The notes beneath the pieces are model-generated. The model was not told the origin of the DNA and made no database searches. It was given only the letters and a program-made list of their open reading frames with translations. From NCBI RefSeq assembly GCF_025567385.1, contig NZ_JAOQJU010000013.1, positions 1 through 64,000 on the forward strand: 64,000 bases of DNA. Direction: 5' to 3'. Source of the DNA: Claveliimonas acetigenes. GTDB taxonomy: Bacteria > Bacillota > Clostridia > Lachnospirales > Lachnospiraceae. Shown here in pieces: positions 32,766 through 41,600 of this stretch (positions are counted from its first letter, which is position 1; each line of letters opens with the position of its first letter). Both the position numbers and the translations under genes were made by a program.

Positions 32766-32900
32766 TTAATCCCAGATTGAGCTATCTTCATCACAATTTA
32801 CTTCTTCTTTACTGCCTGAACTCGGATCACTTGTAGTCACAATATCTTTCGTATCGAACTCAACTTTCTCAACTTCAGGTTCAAAATAACTGTTTCTCAT
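32766..32900 (-). CDS. RiPP precursor-like peptide, 44 residues
   Basis: This short gene reads MRNSYFEPEVEKVEF, then DTKDIVTTSDPSSGS, then a probable core of about 15 residues with one Cys and a C-terminal SSIWD. The leader has the YxxPxxExxxFxxxDIVTTS pattern I associate with small peptides of gut clostridia that lie next to radical SAM and PqqD genes. AAAGGAAGTGAG precedes the ATG. It follows the 694-residue secreted protein by 42 bases and ends in a hairpin terminator. The single Cys argues against multi-thioether sactipeptides. A Ser-Ser pair and Trp offer other modification sites. Precursor status is inferred from context. Confidence 0.7.
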   Translation of the reverse strand: MRNSYFEPEVEKVEFDTKDIVTTSDPSSGSKEEVNCDEDSSIWD

Positions 32901-32942
32901 TGTTCTCACTTCCTTTACAAAAAATTAATTTTACAGAAAATA

Positions 32943-35027
32943 TTATTTAGCAACACACACTGCCGTGTTACTATACATTATATCTGTCTGCTCATTTCCG
33001 TCTGCGTCCGTATAAGAGTATTCTACATATCCCCTGCTATACCACACATCACCCAAATTACATTTAAAATTCACAACATAAGTTCCCAACAAAGTATTGT
33101 CCTTTGCAGTTGCCCGCTTCACTTCCGCTGTCCCATGTACAAAGTTATCTGAATATGCTACTGATTCGTCCTGTGTAATGAGCACACCATGCCTTATAAT
33201 GGTATATCCTCCCGGCAGAGAACGATTTACAGTAAACTTCATCTTCCCAGTCCCTGCATCATATAAAGACGTACATGTAATAGTTGGTCCCTTTTCAACT
33301 TCTGCGTCATCATCAACATAGCAAGCTTCCAGCGCCATATCATACATTACATAGAATGAATAATCCGGGCGATAACACAAAATCTGATTATTGTTTGTAT
33401 CTTTCCAATAGGCAAACTTCTTTCCGTCTGCCGGATCATCTGCCTTTACCGCTGCCTGTTCGCCTGCTTTAAAGGATGTCTTGTCGCTAATAAGCTGTCC
33501 ATTTGTTACAGATACTGTATATTCCTGCTCTTTAACCGTAATCGTAACCTGCGCACTCTTATCAGAACCGTCAGCGGTAGTCGCCGTAATGGTTGCGTCT
33601 CCTACAGACTTAGCCGTTACAAGACCATTCTCCACAACTACAACATCCTCATCAGAAGACTGCCATGTCACAGCCTTATTAGTTGTTGATTCCGGTGTTA
33701 CTACTGCTGTCAATTTCTCGCTTGTCCCAATTGTCATTGTAGCAGGAGCTCCCGAAATTTCAATTCCAGTTGCCATAACCGGATTGACTGTAATCTCAGC
33801 AAAAGCTGTTACGCCTGACCCATCAGCCGCTGTTGCAACAACCGTAGCTGTTCCCGGCTTCACCGCTGTCAAGGTACTTCCCTCTAATGTCAAAACATCC
33901 GTCCCCTCTTGAATGCTCCAGGCCACCTCCGGATTCGTCGCATCTGTCGGTTCCACCGTTGCCGTCAGATCAAGGATTTGTCCCACCGTAACTTCCGTCG
34001 CGCTGGTTATGGTAATTCCCGTCACTTTGACTTCTGGATGAACCATCTCTCCTAAAACAGCGCCTTCTAACGTCCAGAGCTGGGAAGCAGAACCCATTTC
34101 CAATTCTTCTGTCCTAACTACCGAATACCTGTCAGCAGAAGTTTCCTTTCTGGGAGTTGTAAAATACTGCTCATTCCCAGCGTTTTTAATTCGATAGGTG
34201 CCCGTATTGTCTACTTCTTCAAAGTCCCATTGCTGATATTGGTTTGTTTCATCAGAATTTTCCAAAACAATTTCGCCGTCATCTTTCGCCTGAAGCGCAA
34301 GCTTCCCATTTGAATCAAAATTTAAAATTTGATAATACTCCGTTTCATCGATTTTGCGGAATACCATTTTCTGATTACCTTCCGGTCCCGTCCAGGTAAT
34401 AATTCTGGTTCCTGCCGTTATGTTTCCTCCATCAACTGCGGCATACAATTTTTCATTATTCCAGGCTATTCCACTGACAATATATCCGGATGACACCGGT
34501 TTCCATAACTGTGCGTCTGATTCCGCAGATTCTGTAAGAATAATCTCTTTCTCCTGACCCATTCCATCGTTCTGTGGTGCCATTCTCTTTGTTGTCAGAT
34601 ATAAGCCTGTTCCTACATTTTTAATCCGATAATATCCTTCACCATCCTCCACAAATATCCACTGCTGAGATGCTGCGTTCTCGATTAAGTCACGCTGTCC
34701 CACCGTAAAATCCTCCAACGCAGTCAGCACTTTTTGTGAATCCACTTTTACCAAAGTATAAACGCCTGTATTTATTTCCCGGAACTCCCATTCCTGGTTT
34801 GCTTCCGGTCCTGTCCAGGTAATGTTACATACATCTCCAACATTTCCGCCCCAGGAACCCAGGTATGTTGCTCTTCCATCTGAATCGGCCAACTTGCATT
34901 CTATGAATCCTTTTCTGTTTGCAGCCGTCTCCTCTGCACGAACCGTTTCAGGAGCCGCAACGAACACATTTCCTGCAAGCATTGCACCCATCAGCAAAAT
35001 AGATAGCACTCTTTTCCACTTTCGCAT
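32943..35027 (-). CDS. Secreted protein with ricin-type lectin repeats and Big_2 Ig-like domains
   Basis: This 694-residue secreted protein has a signal peptide ending near APETVRAEE, then about six ricin-type beta-trefoil repeats in two groups (QEWEFREINTG, SQQWIFVEDG, QYQQWDFEEVDN, SQLWTLEGA). Two Big_2 Ig-like domains follow (VTGITITSATEVTVGQ and ATGIEISGAPATMTIG), then a C-terminal beta domain ending in VEYSYTDADGNEQTD. Such modules bind glycans. There is no catalytic domain, wall-sorting signal or SLH repeat. The ATG at 35027 follows AGGAGG by six bases. It is directly upstream of the precursor-like peptide gene, so the two probably share a message. Confidence 0.8.
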   Translation of the reverse strand: MRKWKRVLSILLMGAMLAGNVFVAAPETVRAEETAANRKGFIECKLADSDGRATYLGSWGGNVGDVCNITWTGPEANQEWEFREINTGVYTLVKVDSQKVLTALEDFTVGQRDLIENAASQQWIFVEDGEGYYRIKNVGTGLYLTTKRMAPQNDGMGQEKEIILTESAESDAQLWKPVSSGYIVSGIAWNNEKLYAAVDGGNITAGTRIITWTGPEGNQKMVFRKIDETEYYQILNFDSNGKLALQAKDDGEIVLENSDETNQYQQWDFEEVDNTGTYRIKNAGNEQYFTTPRKETSADRYSVVRTEELEMGSASQLWTLEGAVLGEMVHPEVKVTGITITSATEVTVGQILDLTATVEPTDATNPEVAWSIQEGTDVLTLEGSTLTAVKPGTATVVATAADGSGVTAFAEITVNPVMATGIEISGAPATMTIGTSEKLTAVVTPESTTNKAVTWQSSDEDVVVVENGLVTAKSVGDATITATTADGSDKSAQVTITVKEQEYTVSVTNGQLISDKTSFKAGEQAAVKADDPADGKKFAYWKDTNNNQILCYRPDYSFYVMYDMALEACYVDDDAEVEKGPTITCTSLYDAGTGKMKFTVNRSLPGGYTIIRHGVLITQDESVAYSDNFVHGTAEVKRATAKDNTLLGTYVVNFKCNLGDVWYSRGYVEYSYTDADGNEQTDIMYSNTAVCVAK

Positions 35028-35251
35028 AGCCTTCCTCCTCATACTTTTCCATTTTCAAAATCTAACTATTCCTATCCCCGCAAAACCTTTTTTCTTACTA
35101 CTACGAAACAGCCTCCTCCCCAGGCATACATTTCCCGGTTTTATATAATAGTTATCATTATATTACCAAAAGTATCATTCTCTTCAGAATAGAAAAAACT
35201 ACGCACTTTCTATAATTTTTACCCCATTCCAGCTATCCGCCGAATCCTTTC

Positions 35252-36547
35252 CTATAACTGCTGCCTGTCTGCAACTTCTATATCCGGGAAAATGGTATTT
35301 CCCCACTTTCGCGCATTCCAGTTAATCTGATACTGCCGGAAGGTCTCTTCCGTAATTTCAAATGCAAAGGCATGTTCCACCCAGTCGTGCCGGAATTGCC
35401 TACCCTCTCCCAGCGGTTCCACCGCCGCCATCTCTGCCATATACATTCCCTTCGGCAGCATTAAAGTATCAAAGCGCAGCAATGCACGCGCGTGTGTATC
35501 CTTTTGATAGCCTCCAAGACTATTGGAAATGGAAGAACCGATAACCTGCTGTTCCTGGTCATACAGCGTAAGACGGATATGAAGGTCTTCGATTTTTTCT
35601 TTTGCCTGAAAACCAACCCAAAATTGCAGTCCTTCTGACGCCGCAAATGTATTTTTTCCTTCTATATCAAGTGTTTCGATTTGCAGTTTGCCTGTCACTT
35701 TACGCAAATCTGCCGGGGTATTGTATGTATAATGCAGTTTCATCTGAACCACCTCGCCCAGATATTTTGCAATTGCTTCCTCCGGCGTACCGTCGTATAC
35801 CAATCTGCCCTGATCCAGTACCATACATCGGTTACACAAGGAACGAATTGTTTCCATATTATGGGACACATACAGAATCGTTTTCTGTTCATCTTCTGAC
35901 AGCTCTGCCATTTTATTTAAACATTTTTTCTGAAAACGCATATCCCCCACTGCCAGCACTTCGTCCATAAGAAGGATTTCTGAATTCAAATGTGCCGCCA
36001 CTGCAAAAGCAAGCTTGACGTACATACCGCTGGAATATCTTTTTACAGGTGTATCTATAAAAGTCTCACATTCTGAGAAGGAAATAATGTCTTCCATCTT
36101 CGCCTCTACTTCCTGACGTTTCATGCCCAGAATTGCCCCGTTTAGGAAAATATTTTCCCGGCCGGTCAGCTCCCCATGAAATCCGGTTCCCACTTCCAGC
36201 ATACTGGAAATACGCCCCTTAATTCCAATCGCTCCCTCGGTCGGAGCCGTCACTCTGGCAAGAAGTTTGAACAGCGTCGATTTCCCGGCGCCGTTTGCTC
36301 CGATCACACCAATCCGCTCACCTTTATAAATGTCAAAAGAAATGTCCTGAAGCGCCATAAAGCGCTCTCCGTCTACTCGATGGCTCTGCCCAATTCTTGC
36401 ATTTGGGTCTTCCTTCCCTCGCCTTTTCGCCCACCGGCTCTGTATTTCATGCTGCAGAGTATCTCGCCCGATCACTCCCAGACGATACTCTTTCGCCAGC
36501 TTCCGCACTCTGATTACTACTTCTTTTTCTTCCATCACATTTTCCAT
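35252..36547 (-). CDS. ABC transporter ATPase for cell-surface polysaccharide export (Wzt/TagH type)
   Basis: This 431-residue ATPase energises export of a lipid-linked polysaccharide or teichoic acid with the permease encoded just upstream. Walker A is GANGAGKST, the signature is YSSGMYVKLAFA, and Walker B is ILLMDEVLAVGD. These are followed by a C-terminal Wzt-type beta domain (about 265-425, with NTFAASEGLQFWVGF and YQINWNARKWGN) that in Wzt binds the non-reducing end of the glycan. The presence of that domain suggests the polymer carries a terminal modification recognised for export. No glycosyltransferases lie nearby. The ATG at 36547 has only a weak ribosome site. Confidence 0.9.
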   Translation of the reverse strand: MENVMEEKEVVIRVRKLAKEYRLGVIGRDTLQHEIQSRWAKRRGKEDPNARIGQSHRVDGERFMALQDISFDIYKGERIGVIGANGAGKSTLFKLLARVTAPTEGAIGIKGRISSMLEVGTGFHGELTGRENIFLNGAILGMKRQEVEAKMEDIISFSECETFIDTPVKRYSSGMYVKLAFAVAAHLNSEILLMDEVLAVGDMRFQKKCLNKMAELSEDEQKTILYVSHNMETIRSLCNRCMVLDQGRLVYDGTPEEAIAKYLGEVVQMKLHYTYNTPADLRKVTGKLQIETLDIEGKNTFAASEGLQFWVGFQAKEKIEDLHIRLTLYDQEQQVIGSSISNSLGGYQKDTHARALLRFDTLMLPKGMYMAEMAAVEPLGEGRQFRHDWVEHAFAFEITEETFRQYQINWNARKWGNTIFPDIEVADRQQL

Positions 36548-36580
36548 TCTCTTCTTGTCCTTAATCCGTCCCGGTTTGTT

Positions 36581-37450
36581 CTATATAGAATCCATAAATG
36601 TCCTCTGCGTCCGGTTAAAGAGCAGCACGCCAAAGACCAGAATAACTGCCGTTATGAGCGCTCCCATTCCCATCTGCGGAAATGAAACCGTCCCGCTGCC
36701 AAGCCAGCCATATCGAAAAATTTCTACCAGCGAAGCTACCGGATTCCATGAAATGATCCATCGCCATTTCCCCGGAATCTGGGAATAAGGGTAAACAATC
36801 GGCGTTGCGTACATCCAGAGCTGTACGCCAAATCCTACCAACACCTGCAAATCTCTGTATTTTGTCGTTAAAGACGCTAAAATCATACCTACTCCCATAG
36901 CAAGGAGCGCCAGCTCAAACAAAATCAACGGGGTAAGGAGACACAACCAGGTAAGCCGCACATTTCCTTTCCACATATACCACATTACAAATAGGAAGAA
37001 AAGGAAAAACTGCGCGCCAAATGTAATCAGCTTAGAAATACATGTAGCAATAGGCATCACCAGCCTAGGAAAATAAACTTTGCCGAACAGCCGGGCATTT
37101 CCAAGAAATGTACCTGCCGTTGCCTGCAGACATCCCGAAAAATAAGACCACAATATATTTCCAGCCATATAAAACAGGAAATCCGGTATCCCATCCGTAG
37201 AAATACTTGCAATTCTTCCAAATACTATGGTGAAGATTACCGTTGTCAAAAGCGGATTAATCAAAATCCACGCCGGACCAAGAATGGTCTGTTTATACAT
37301 CGTCTTAAAATCCCGCTTAACAAACAGTATAATCAAATCCCTGTATTCCAGAATTTCTTTTAAATTAAATTGAAAAAAAGAAGCTTTGGGACGAATTTCC
37401 ATTGTCCAGTTCTCTTCTCCAAGAGATACTTCCTGTTTCTTCACCGCCAT
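36581..37450 (-). CDS. ABC-2 type permease for polysaccharide export (Wzm/TagG type)
   Basis: This 289-residue inner-membrane protein has six predicted helices and the family signatures YRDLIILFVKRDFKTMYKQT near the N-terminus, LGPAWILINPLL, and the C-terminal WMYATPIVYP and NPVASLVEIFRYG. With the ATPase 33 bases downstream it forms the export channel. I start at the ATG at 37450 behind AAAGGA; the open frame before it is not conserved. It lies after the tRNA cluster terminator, so it needs its own promoter, possibly the TATAAT near 37510. Whether this exporter has anything to do with the downstream peptide locus is not clear. Confidence 0.9.
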   Translation of the reverse strand: MAVKKQEVSLGEENWTMEIRPKASFFQFNLKEILEYRDLIILFVKRDFKTMYKQTILGPAWILINPLLTTVIFTIVFGRIASISTDGIPDFLFYMAGNILWSYFSGCLQATAGTFLGNARLFGKVYFPRLVMPIATCISKLITFGAQFFLFFLFVMWYMWKGNVRLTWLCLLTPLILFELALLAMGVGMILASLTTKYRDLQVLVGFGVQLWMYATPIVYPYSQIPGKWRWIISWNPVASLVEIFRYGWLGSGTVSFPQMGMGALITAVILVFGVLLFNRTQRTFMDSI

Positions 37451-37515
37451 TTTATATATTCCTTTCTTAATGCCAAAACAAAGCGGACAAGTCCGCCTCA
37501 AATTTCCTATATTAT

Positions 37516-37551
37516 AAAAAGCCTTAAATCCTTAAAAGGATCTAAGACTTT
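37516..37551 (-). terminator. Terminator of the tRNA cluster
   Basis: On the minus strand AAGTCTTAGATCCTT pairs with AAGGATTTAAGGCTT with a few mismatches, followed by TTTTT, eight bases after tRNA-Leu. Confidence 0.8.
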
Positions 37552-37558
37552 TCTTTCA

Positions 37559-37645
37559 TGCCGGCGACCGGAATCGAACCGGTACGGGAGTATAAGTCCC
37601 GCAGGATTTTAAGTCCTGTGCGTCTGCCAGTTCCGCCACGCCGGC
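37559..37645 (-). tRNA. tRNA-Leu (anticodon TAA)
   Basis: This 87-base class II tRNA has acceptor GCCGGCG/CGCCGGC, anticodon stem CAGGA/TCCTG with loop CTTAAAA, and a long variable arm GCGGGACTTATACTCCCG. The discriminator is A and CCA is not encoded. It is the last gene of the cluster. Confidence 0.95.
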
Positions 37646-37675
37646 ATTCTTATACAACAGCTTCCTGCTGTATAA

Positions 37676-37748
37676 TGGGACCTACAGGGCTCGAACCTGT
37701 GACCCTCTGCTTGTAAGGCAGATGCTCTCCCAGCTGAGCTAAGATCCC
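37676..37748 (-). tRNA. tRNA-Val (anticodon TAC)
   Basis: Acceptor GGGATCT pairs with AGGTCCC with one G-T pair, and the anticodon stem CTGC-/GCAG holds CTTACAA. The T arm contains GGTTCGAGCCC and the discriminator is A. Confidence 0.93.
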
Positions 37749-37787
37749 AATCATCAAATTGTTTGTCTTCACATCTTGCGATGCTAA

Positions 37788-37861
37788 CGACCCAGAAGAG
37801 ACTCGAACTCTCGACCTCCGCCGTGACAGGGCGGCGCTCTAACCAACTGAGCCACTGGGCC
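37788..37861 (-). tRNA. tRNA-Asp (anticodon GTC)
   Basis: Acceptor GGCCCAG pairs with CTGGGTC, and the anticodon stem CGCCC-like arm pairs with GGCG around CTGTCAC. The discriminator is G, as usual for tRNA-Asp. Confidence 0.93.
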
Positions 37862-37867
37862 TTGTAA

Positions 37868-37941
37868 TGGACCTTCGGGGACTCGAACCCAGGACCGATC
37901 GGTTATGAGCCGATTGCTCTAACCAACTGAGCTAAAGGTCC
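37868..37941 (-). tRNA. tRNA with CAT anticodon, Ile (lysidine) or elongator Met
   Basis: Acceptor GGACCTT pairs with AAGGTCC, and the anticodon arm CGGCTCATAACCG holds CAT. The body, with acceptor GGACCTT and anticodon stem CGG/CCG, resembles the Bacillus tRNA-Ile2 whose C34 is changed to lysidine. Elongator tRNA-Met cannot be excluded without the modification. Confidence 0.85.
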
Positions 37942-37968
37942 AAAACAAAAAGTCCCTTATAGGAACTA

Positions 37969-38041
37969 AGCCGATGATCGGACTCGAACCGATAACCTGC
38001 TGATTACAAATCAGCTGCTCTGCCAATTGAGCCACATCGGC
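37969..38041 (-). tRNA. tRNA-Thr (anticodon TGT)
   Basis: Acceptor GCCGATG pairs with CATCGGC, and the anticodon stem CTGAT/ATCAG holds TTTGTAA. The T arm contains GGTTCGAGTCC and the discriminator is T. Its 5' half and anticodon arm recur in the tandem array next to it. Confidence 0.93.
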
Positions 38042-38259
38042 ATGATGTATCTGAAGGCAGCTGATTTGTAATCAGCGCTCTGCCTTCGATTGACGCGGTC
38101 AATCTCACTGAATTGAGCCACATCGGCATGATGTATTCCGAAGGCAGCCGATTTGTAATCAGCGCTCTGCCTTCGATTGACGCGGTCAATCTCACTGAAT
38201 TGAGCCACATCGGCATGATGTATCTGAAGGCAGCTGATTTGTAATCAGCGCTCTGCCTT
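38041..38259. repeat. Tandem array of tRNA-Thr-derived fragments (2.5 units of 86-87 bases)
   Basis: Units lie at 38041-38126, 38127-38213 and a partial one at 38214-38259. On the minus strand each full unit begins with the acceptor and D-arm start of tRNA-Thr (GCCGATGTGGCTCAATT). A spacer of about 24 bases follows, and then a hairpin GAAGGCAG...CTGCCTTC around the anticodon-arm sequence in inverted orientation (GATTACAAATC). None can fold as a full tRNA. Short open frames across it are repeat artefacts. Confidence 0.85.
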
Positions 38260-38275
38260 AATACTTGATAACGAA

Positions 38276-38347
38276 TGACTCCACCGGGAATCGAACCCGG
38301 GTTACCGCCGTGAAAGGGCGATGTCTTAACCGCTTGACCATGGAGCC
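38276..38347 (-). tRNA. tRNA-Glu (anticodon TTC)
   Basis: Acceptor GGCTCCA pairs with TGGAGTC (one G-T pair), the anticodon loop is CTTTCAC, and the T arm contains GGTTCGATTCC. At 72 bases it is the first gene of the cluster. Confidence 0.93.
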
Positions 38348-38353
38348 ATATAA

Positions 38354-38388
38354 ACTTCGGTCACTATTATCTCCACAGCGACCGAAGT
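38354..38388 (-). promoter_or_regulatory. Leader hairpin of the tRNA operon
   Basis: A perfect nine-base stem, ACTTCGGTC with GACCGAAGT, lies between the -10 box and the first tRNA. It could be a processing site or a weak terminator; there is no T tract. Confidence 0.5.
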
Positions 38389-38390
38389 CT

Positions 38391-38419
38391 ATGATAGCAT
38401 ATAACTAATTATTTTGCAA
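38391..38419 (-). promoter_or_regulatory. Sigma-A promoter of the tRNA operon
   Basis: On the minus strand TTGCAA (38419-38414) and TATCAT (38396-38391) are 17 bases apart, just upstream of the leader hairpin. Confidence 0.7.
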
Positions 38420-38448
38420 TAGTTTTTATTAATTTTTTATTTCTCAAA

Positions 38449-38600
38449 GTTCAGCCATAAGTCGGATTGTGGGTGAATCATGCTTGCATGAATGAACACA
38501 CGATCCGGCTTATGAGCGGAGCGCCATTTTATGAGCAAAAATAGCTGCATAGCAGCGGAGAAGCATCGCAGATGTGTTTTGCGAATGGCGCGGGCTGAAC
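38449..38600. repeat. Structured palindromic repeat, GTTCAGCC family, second copy
   Basis: Outer arms GTTCAGCC (38449-38456) and GGCTGAAC (38593-38600) match the ends of the element at 26207-26376. Inner hairpins include CCGGATCGTG-type arms (GTCGGATTGTG with CACACGATCCGGC) and GCTGCATAGCAGC. The layout is shared with the other copy while much of the inner sequence differs. It sits 10 bases after the GH78 stop. Confidence 0.75.
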
Positions 38601-38610
38601 TAATACTTTT

Positions 38611-41600
38611 TTATTTCTCAAACTTTTCCATAAATCTCTGGATAATGATTGCACATTCCGCACGGCTCGTGCCTCCCTGTGGGTCAAGACGATAGGAACC
38701 GTCTTCGTTTTCTTTTCCAGCAATGATTCCGTTGCCTACCGCCCACTTCATTGCATCTTCTGCGAACTCCGTTACCTTGTCAGCGTCTGTAAATGCGCTG
38801 ATATCGGTTGGTTTTTCGGATTTGTACTTTTTGTAATTCGCATAGCGGTACATCATGGTTACCATCTGCTCGCGGGTAATTGGATCATTCGTTCCAAAGT
38901 ATCCGGAATCTGTATAACCCGTAACAACTTCTGTTTCGGCCGCCCAGGTAACTGCTTTTGAATAGAACTGTCCATCCGGTACATCCGGGAACTTCGCCTC
39001 ATACTCTACTTTCGGTTCCCCGTTGAGACGGTAAAGAATCGTTGCAAACTGTGCACGTACCAGTGTTGTGTATGGCGCGAAATGCGTATCATCCATACCC
39101 GTCATAGTTCCTTCGTAATAGTTGTAAGCCACTTCATCGTAGAACCAGTCATTTTCTACTACGTCTTCATATGGAAGTTTTTTCCATTGCAGAGCCTTTG
39201 CCGCTTCGTCAAGCGCTGCAGCCGCATCATCAATTTCTTTCTGCGTTGCGGCCGTATCTGCAAATACTTCTTCTGCCTTCTTCAAAGCTTCTTCGTAAGC
39301 TGCCCAGCTCGCTTCTGAATAATGATCCTTCTTAGTATCCGGAACTGCATTTTTGATTGCCGCCTCAAGCTTCTTCTTGTCTGTATCATTCGGTTTCGCT
39401 GCTTCCTTCACTGTAACCTTAAAGGTAGCTATCTTTCCTTCATATGTTACTGTTACTGTCTGCTCTCCGGTCTTATTCTTATCATAACCGCTTACTTTGC
39501 AATCCGTTACCGCAATATCTTTTGTTGTATCGTCGCTGTATTTTGCAGTAACTTTCATTCCGTCAAGGTTAAGCTCTTCTCCTGCTGTGTACTCTGTCTT
39601 CGTCGGTGCTGTTACCGTAATGGATTCTACCACAACCGGATCGTCTCCATCCTCCTGTCCTACATAACCTTCCGCGTAAACTGCTGTCAGCTTTCCATCC
39701 TTCACACTAAAATCATATCCGCCGGATTCCAGCACGAATTTCGCCGTTTCCAATCCATTGTGCTCTTCCATGCCTTCATAGGACATACCGGTCAGCGCCT
39801 CGAAACCGTCCAGTGCGTTCTCTTTTACAGGGAGATACAGAACTGCCGTTGTATTTGCCGGTATTACCGTATGGTAGGAGGTAAGTTCGCCATCTGTACT
39901 CTTCCACTGAGATTCAATCTTTCCATAATAAGATTCGTAAGAAGCATCCACGGAATGAATACGTTCTTCGTCGTTATATTTTTCTCCTGTGTCAGGCGTC
40001 GGCTGTAAAATAATATTCTTGAATCCCGGATTTTCTTCGTCCGCGGCAATCCCCGCCATGTAACGGTACATCCATTCTACCACAGAACCGTATGCATAGT
40101 GATTAAAGGAGTTCATCTCGCTGTCGCCGAATCCCACGCCCGGCGTATAGGAATTCCATCTCTCCCAGATGGTCGTTGCCCCTGCTTTTACTTCAAAGAG
40201 CCAGGACGGTTGTTCATCCTGAAGGAGCAGATCATAGGACACATCGCTGCTTCCTATATCTGAAAGCACCGGCGTGATTACATTGGAGCCAAGGAACCCA
40301 ACCGCAAGCGTATTTTTCCCATAATTAGCCCGAATACTGCCTGCTGCCGGATTTTCATTTTTAATATTCTCTATCAGCAGCTCTTTCGCCGCATCACGCA
40401 TCTCGTCACTGTCATAGAATCCCAGTTTCAGCATCCAGAGCAGCGCTGTCTGGGAATTATCCTCCCAGGTTCCGCCTTTTCCTGCCCACCACATGAACTG
40501 GTATCTCTGCATATCTCCTGTACCTGATTTAATCACAAGATTACCATCGTTAAATGTTACATGTGTCTTTAAAAAGGTCTCCTTAATATCTTCAAACTGC
40601 TGCTCATAAGCCGCCTGCTTCTCCGTATTGCCCAGGACGCCCGCAATCTTCGCCATCAACTGTGCCATATAACCATAGTAATAGTCAGAAATAACTTCTA
40701 CCGAAGTTCCCTGGAAGGACAGCCAATCGCCATAATTTCTGTCGGCTCCCAGATCAATCGGCGCCTGGTTTGCGCCTCTTTCATGCGCCTTCATATAATC
40801 CATATAGTGAACCATCGCATCCCAGTTCTCTTCCAGAACAGAAGTATCTCCGGTCTGGCTGTAAAGCACCCATGGATCAATAATCTCTACGTCACTCCAG
40901 CCTGCCGCCCAGGTACTGAAGTATCCGTTCATATCGTCAAATACGGAAGGCGTATATCCTTTTATCAGCGTATTTTCTGACAAAATGTCCTGAATCTCAT
41001 TCAGAAATGCCACGGAGTTAAAATTATAAACTGCCGTCTGTGCAAATGCCTGTGTGTCTCCGCTCCACGCCTGCCGCTCATCACGCTGCGGGCAATCCGT
41101 AGACGTCGTAAAATAATTACTCATCTGTCCGTATAAAGTATTGGAGAACAATTTATTTACATTCGCATTATTTGTCTCAATATTTCCGGTCTGCTCTGTT
41201 ATGGATGAGAGCGCCTTTGATTTTACAGAATAAATCGTCACGTCATCCGTTGCAGTAAATTCTATGTACTGATATCCAAAGAAGGACATCGTTGTCTGAT
41301 AATGCTCTTTCCCGTCTCCGGCAAAGGTATACTTAACCGCCGACCTTGCATTTCTCAGGCTCTTCTGGTAAATAGAACCCTTCGGTCCGTCCGCCTGTGT
41401 AGCGCCGTTTCCGGAAGCGCTTCCGTCATTCAGCATTTCCGCAAACCGCATGGTAAGTCGGGTTCCCCGCTCAGCCGCAAATTCCACCTCTGGGATAGCT
41501 GTCATATTCTGTCCCAGATTTACGATCATCGTCTGTCCCTTTTTCAGAGTGATTCCGTCCCCAAGGATATTTTCTCCCTCGGAAACAGCCTCATATTTTC

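Noticed and set aside
30874..32900. Sactipeptide or ranthipeptide of known type
   Set aside because: The peptide has a single Cys, so it does not match Cys-rich thioether classes.
38004..38216. Two overlapping repetitive open frames of 65-70 codons
   Set aside because: They translate tRNA-Thr and its tandem repeat units; there is no ribosome site or protein-like composition.
38041..38259. CRISPR array
   Set aside because: Units of 86-87 bases are repeated head to tail without unique spacers and are made of tRNA-Thr pieces; no cas gene is present.
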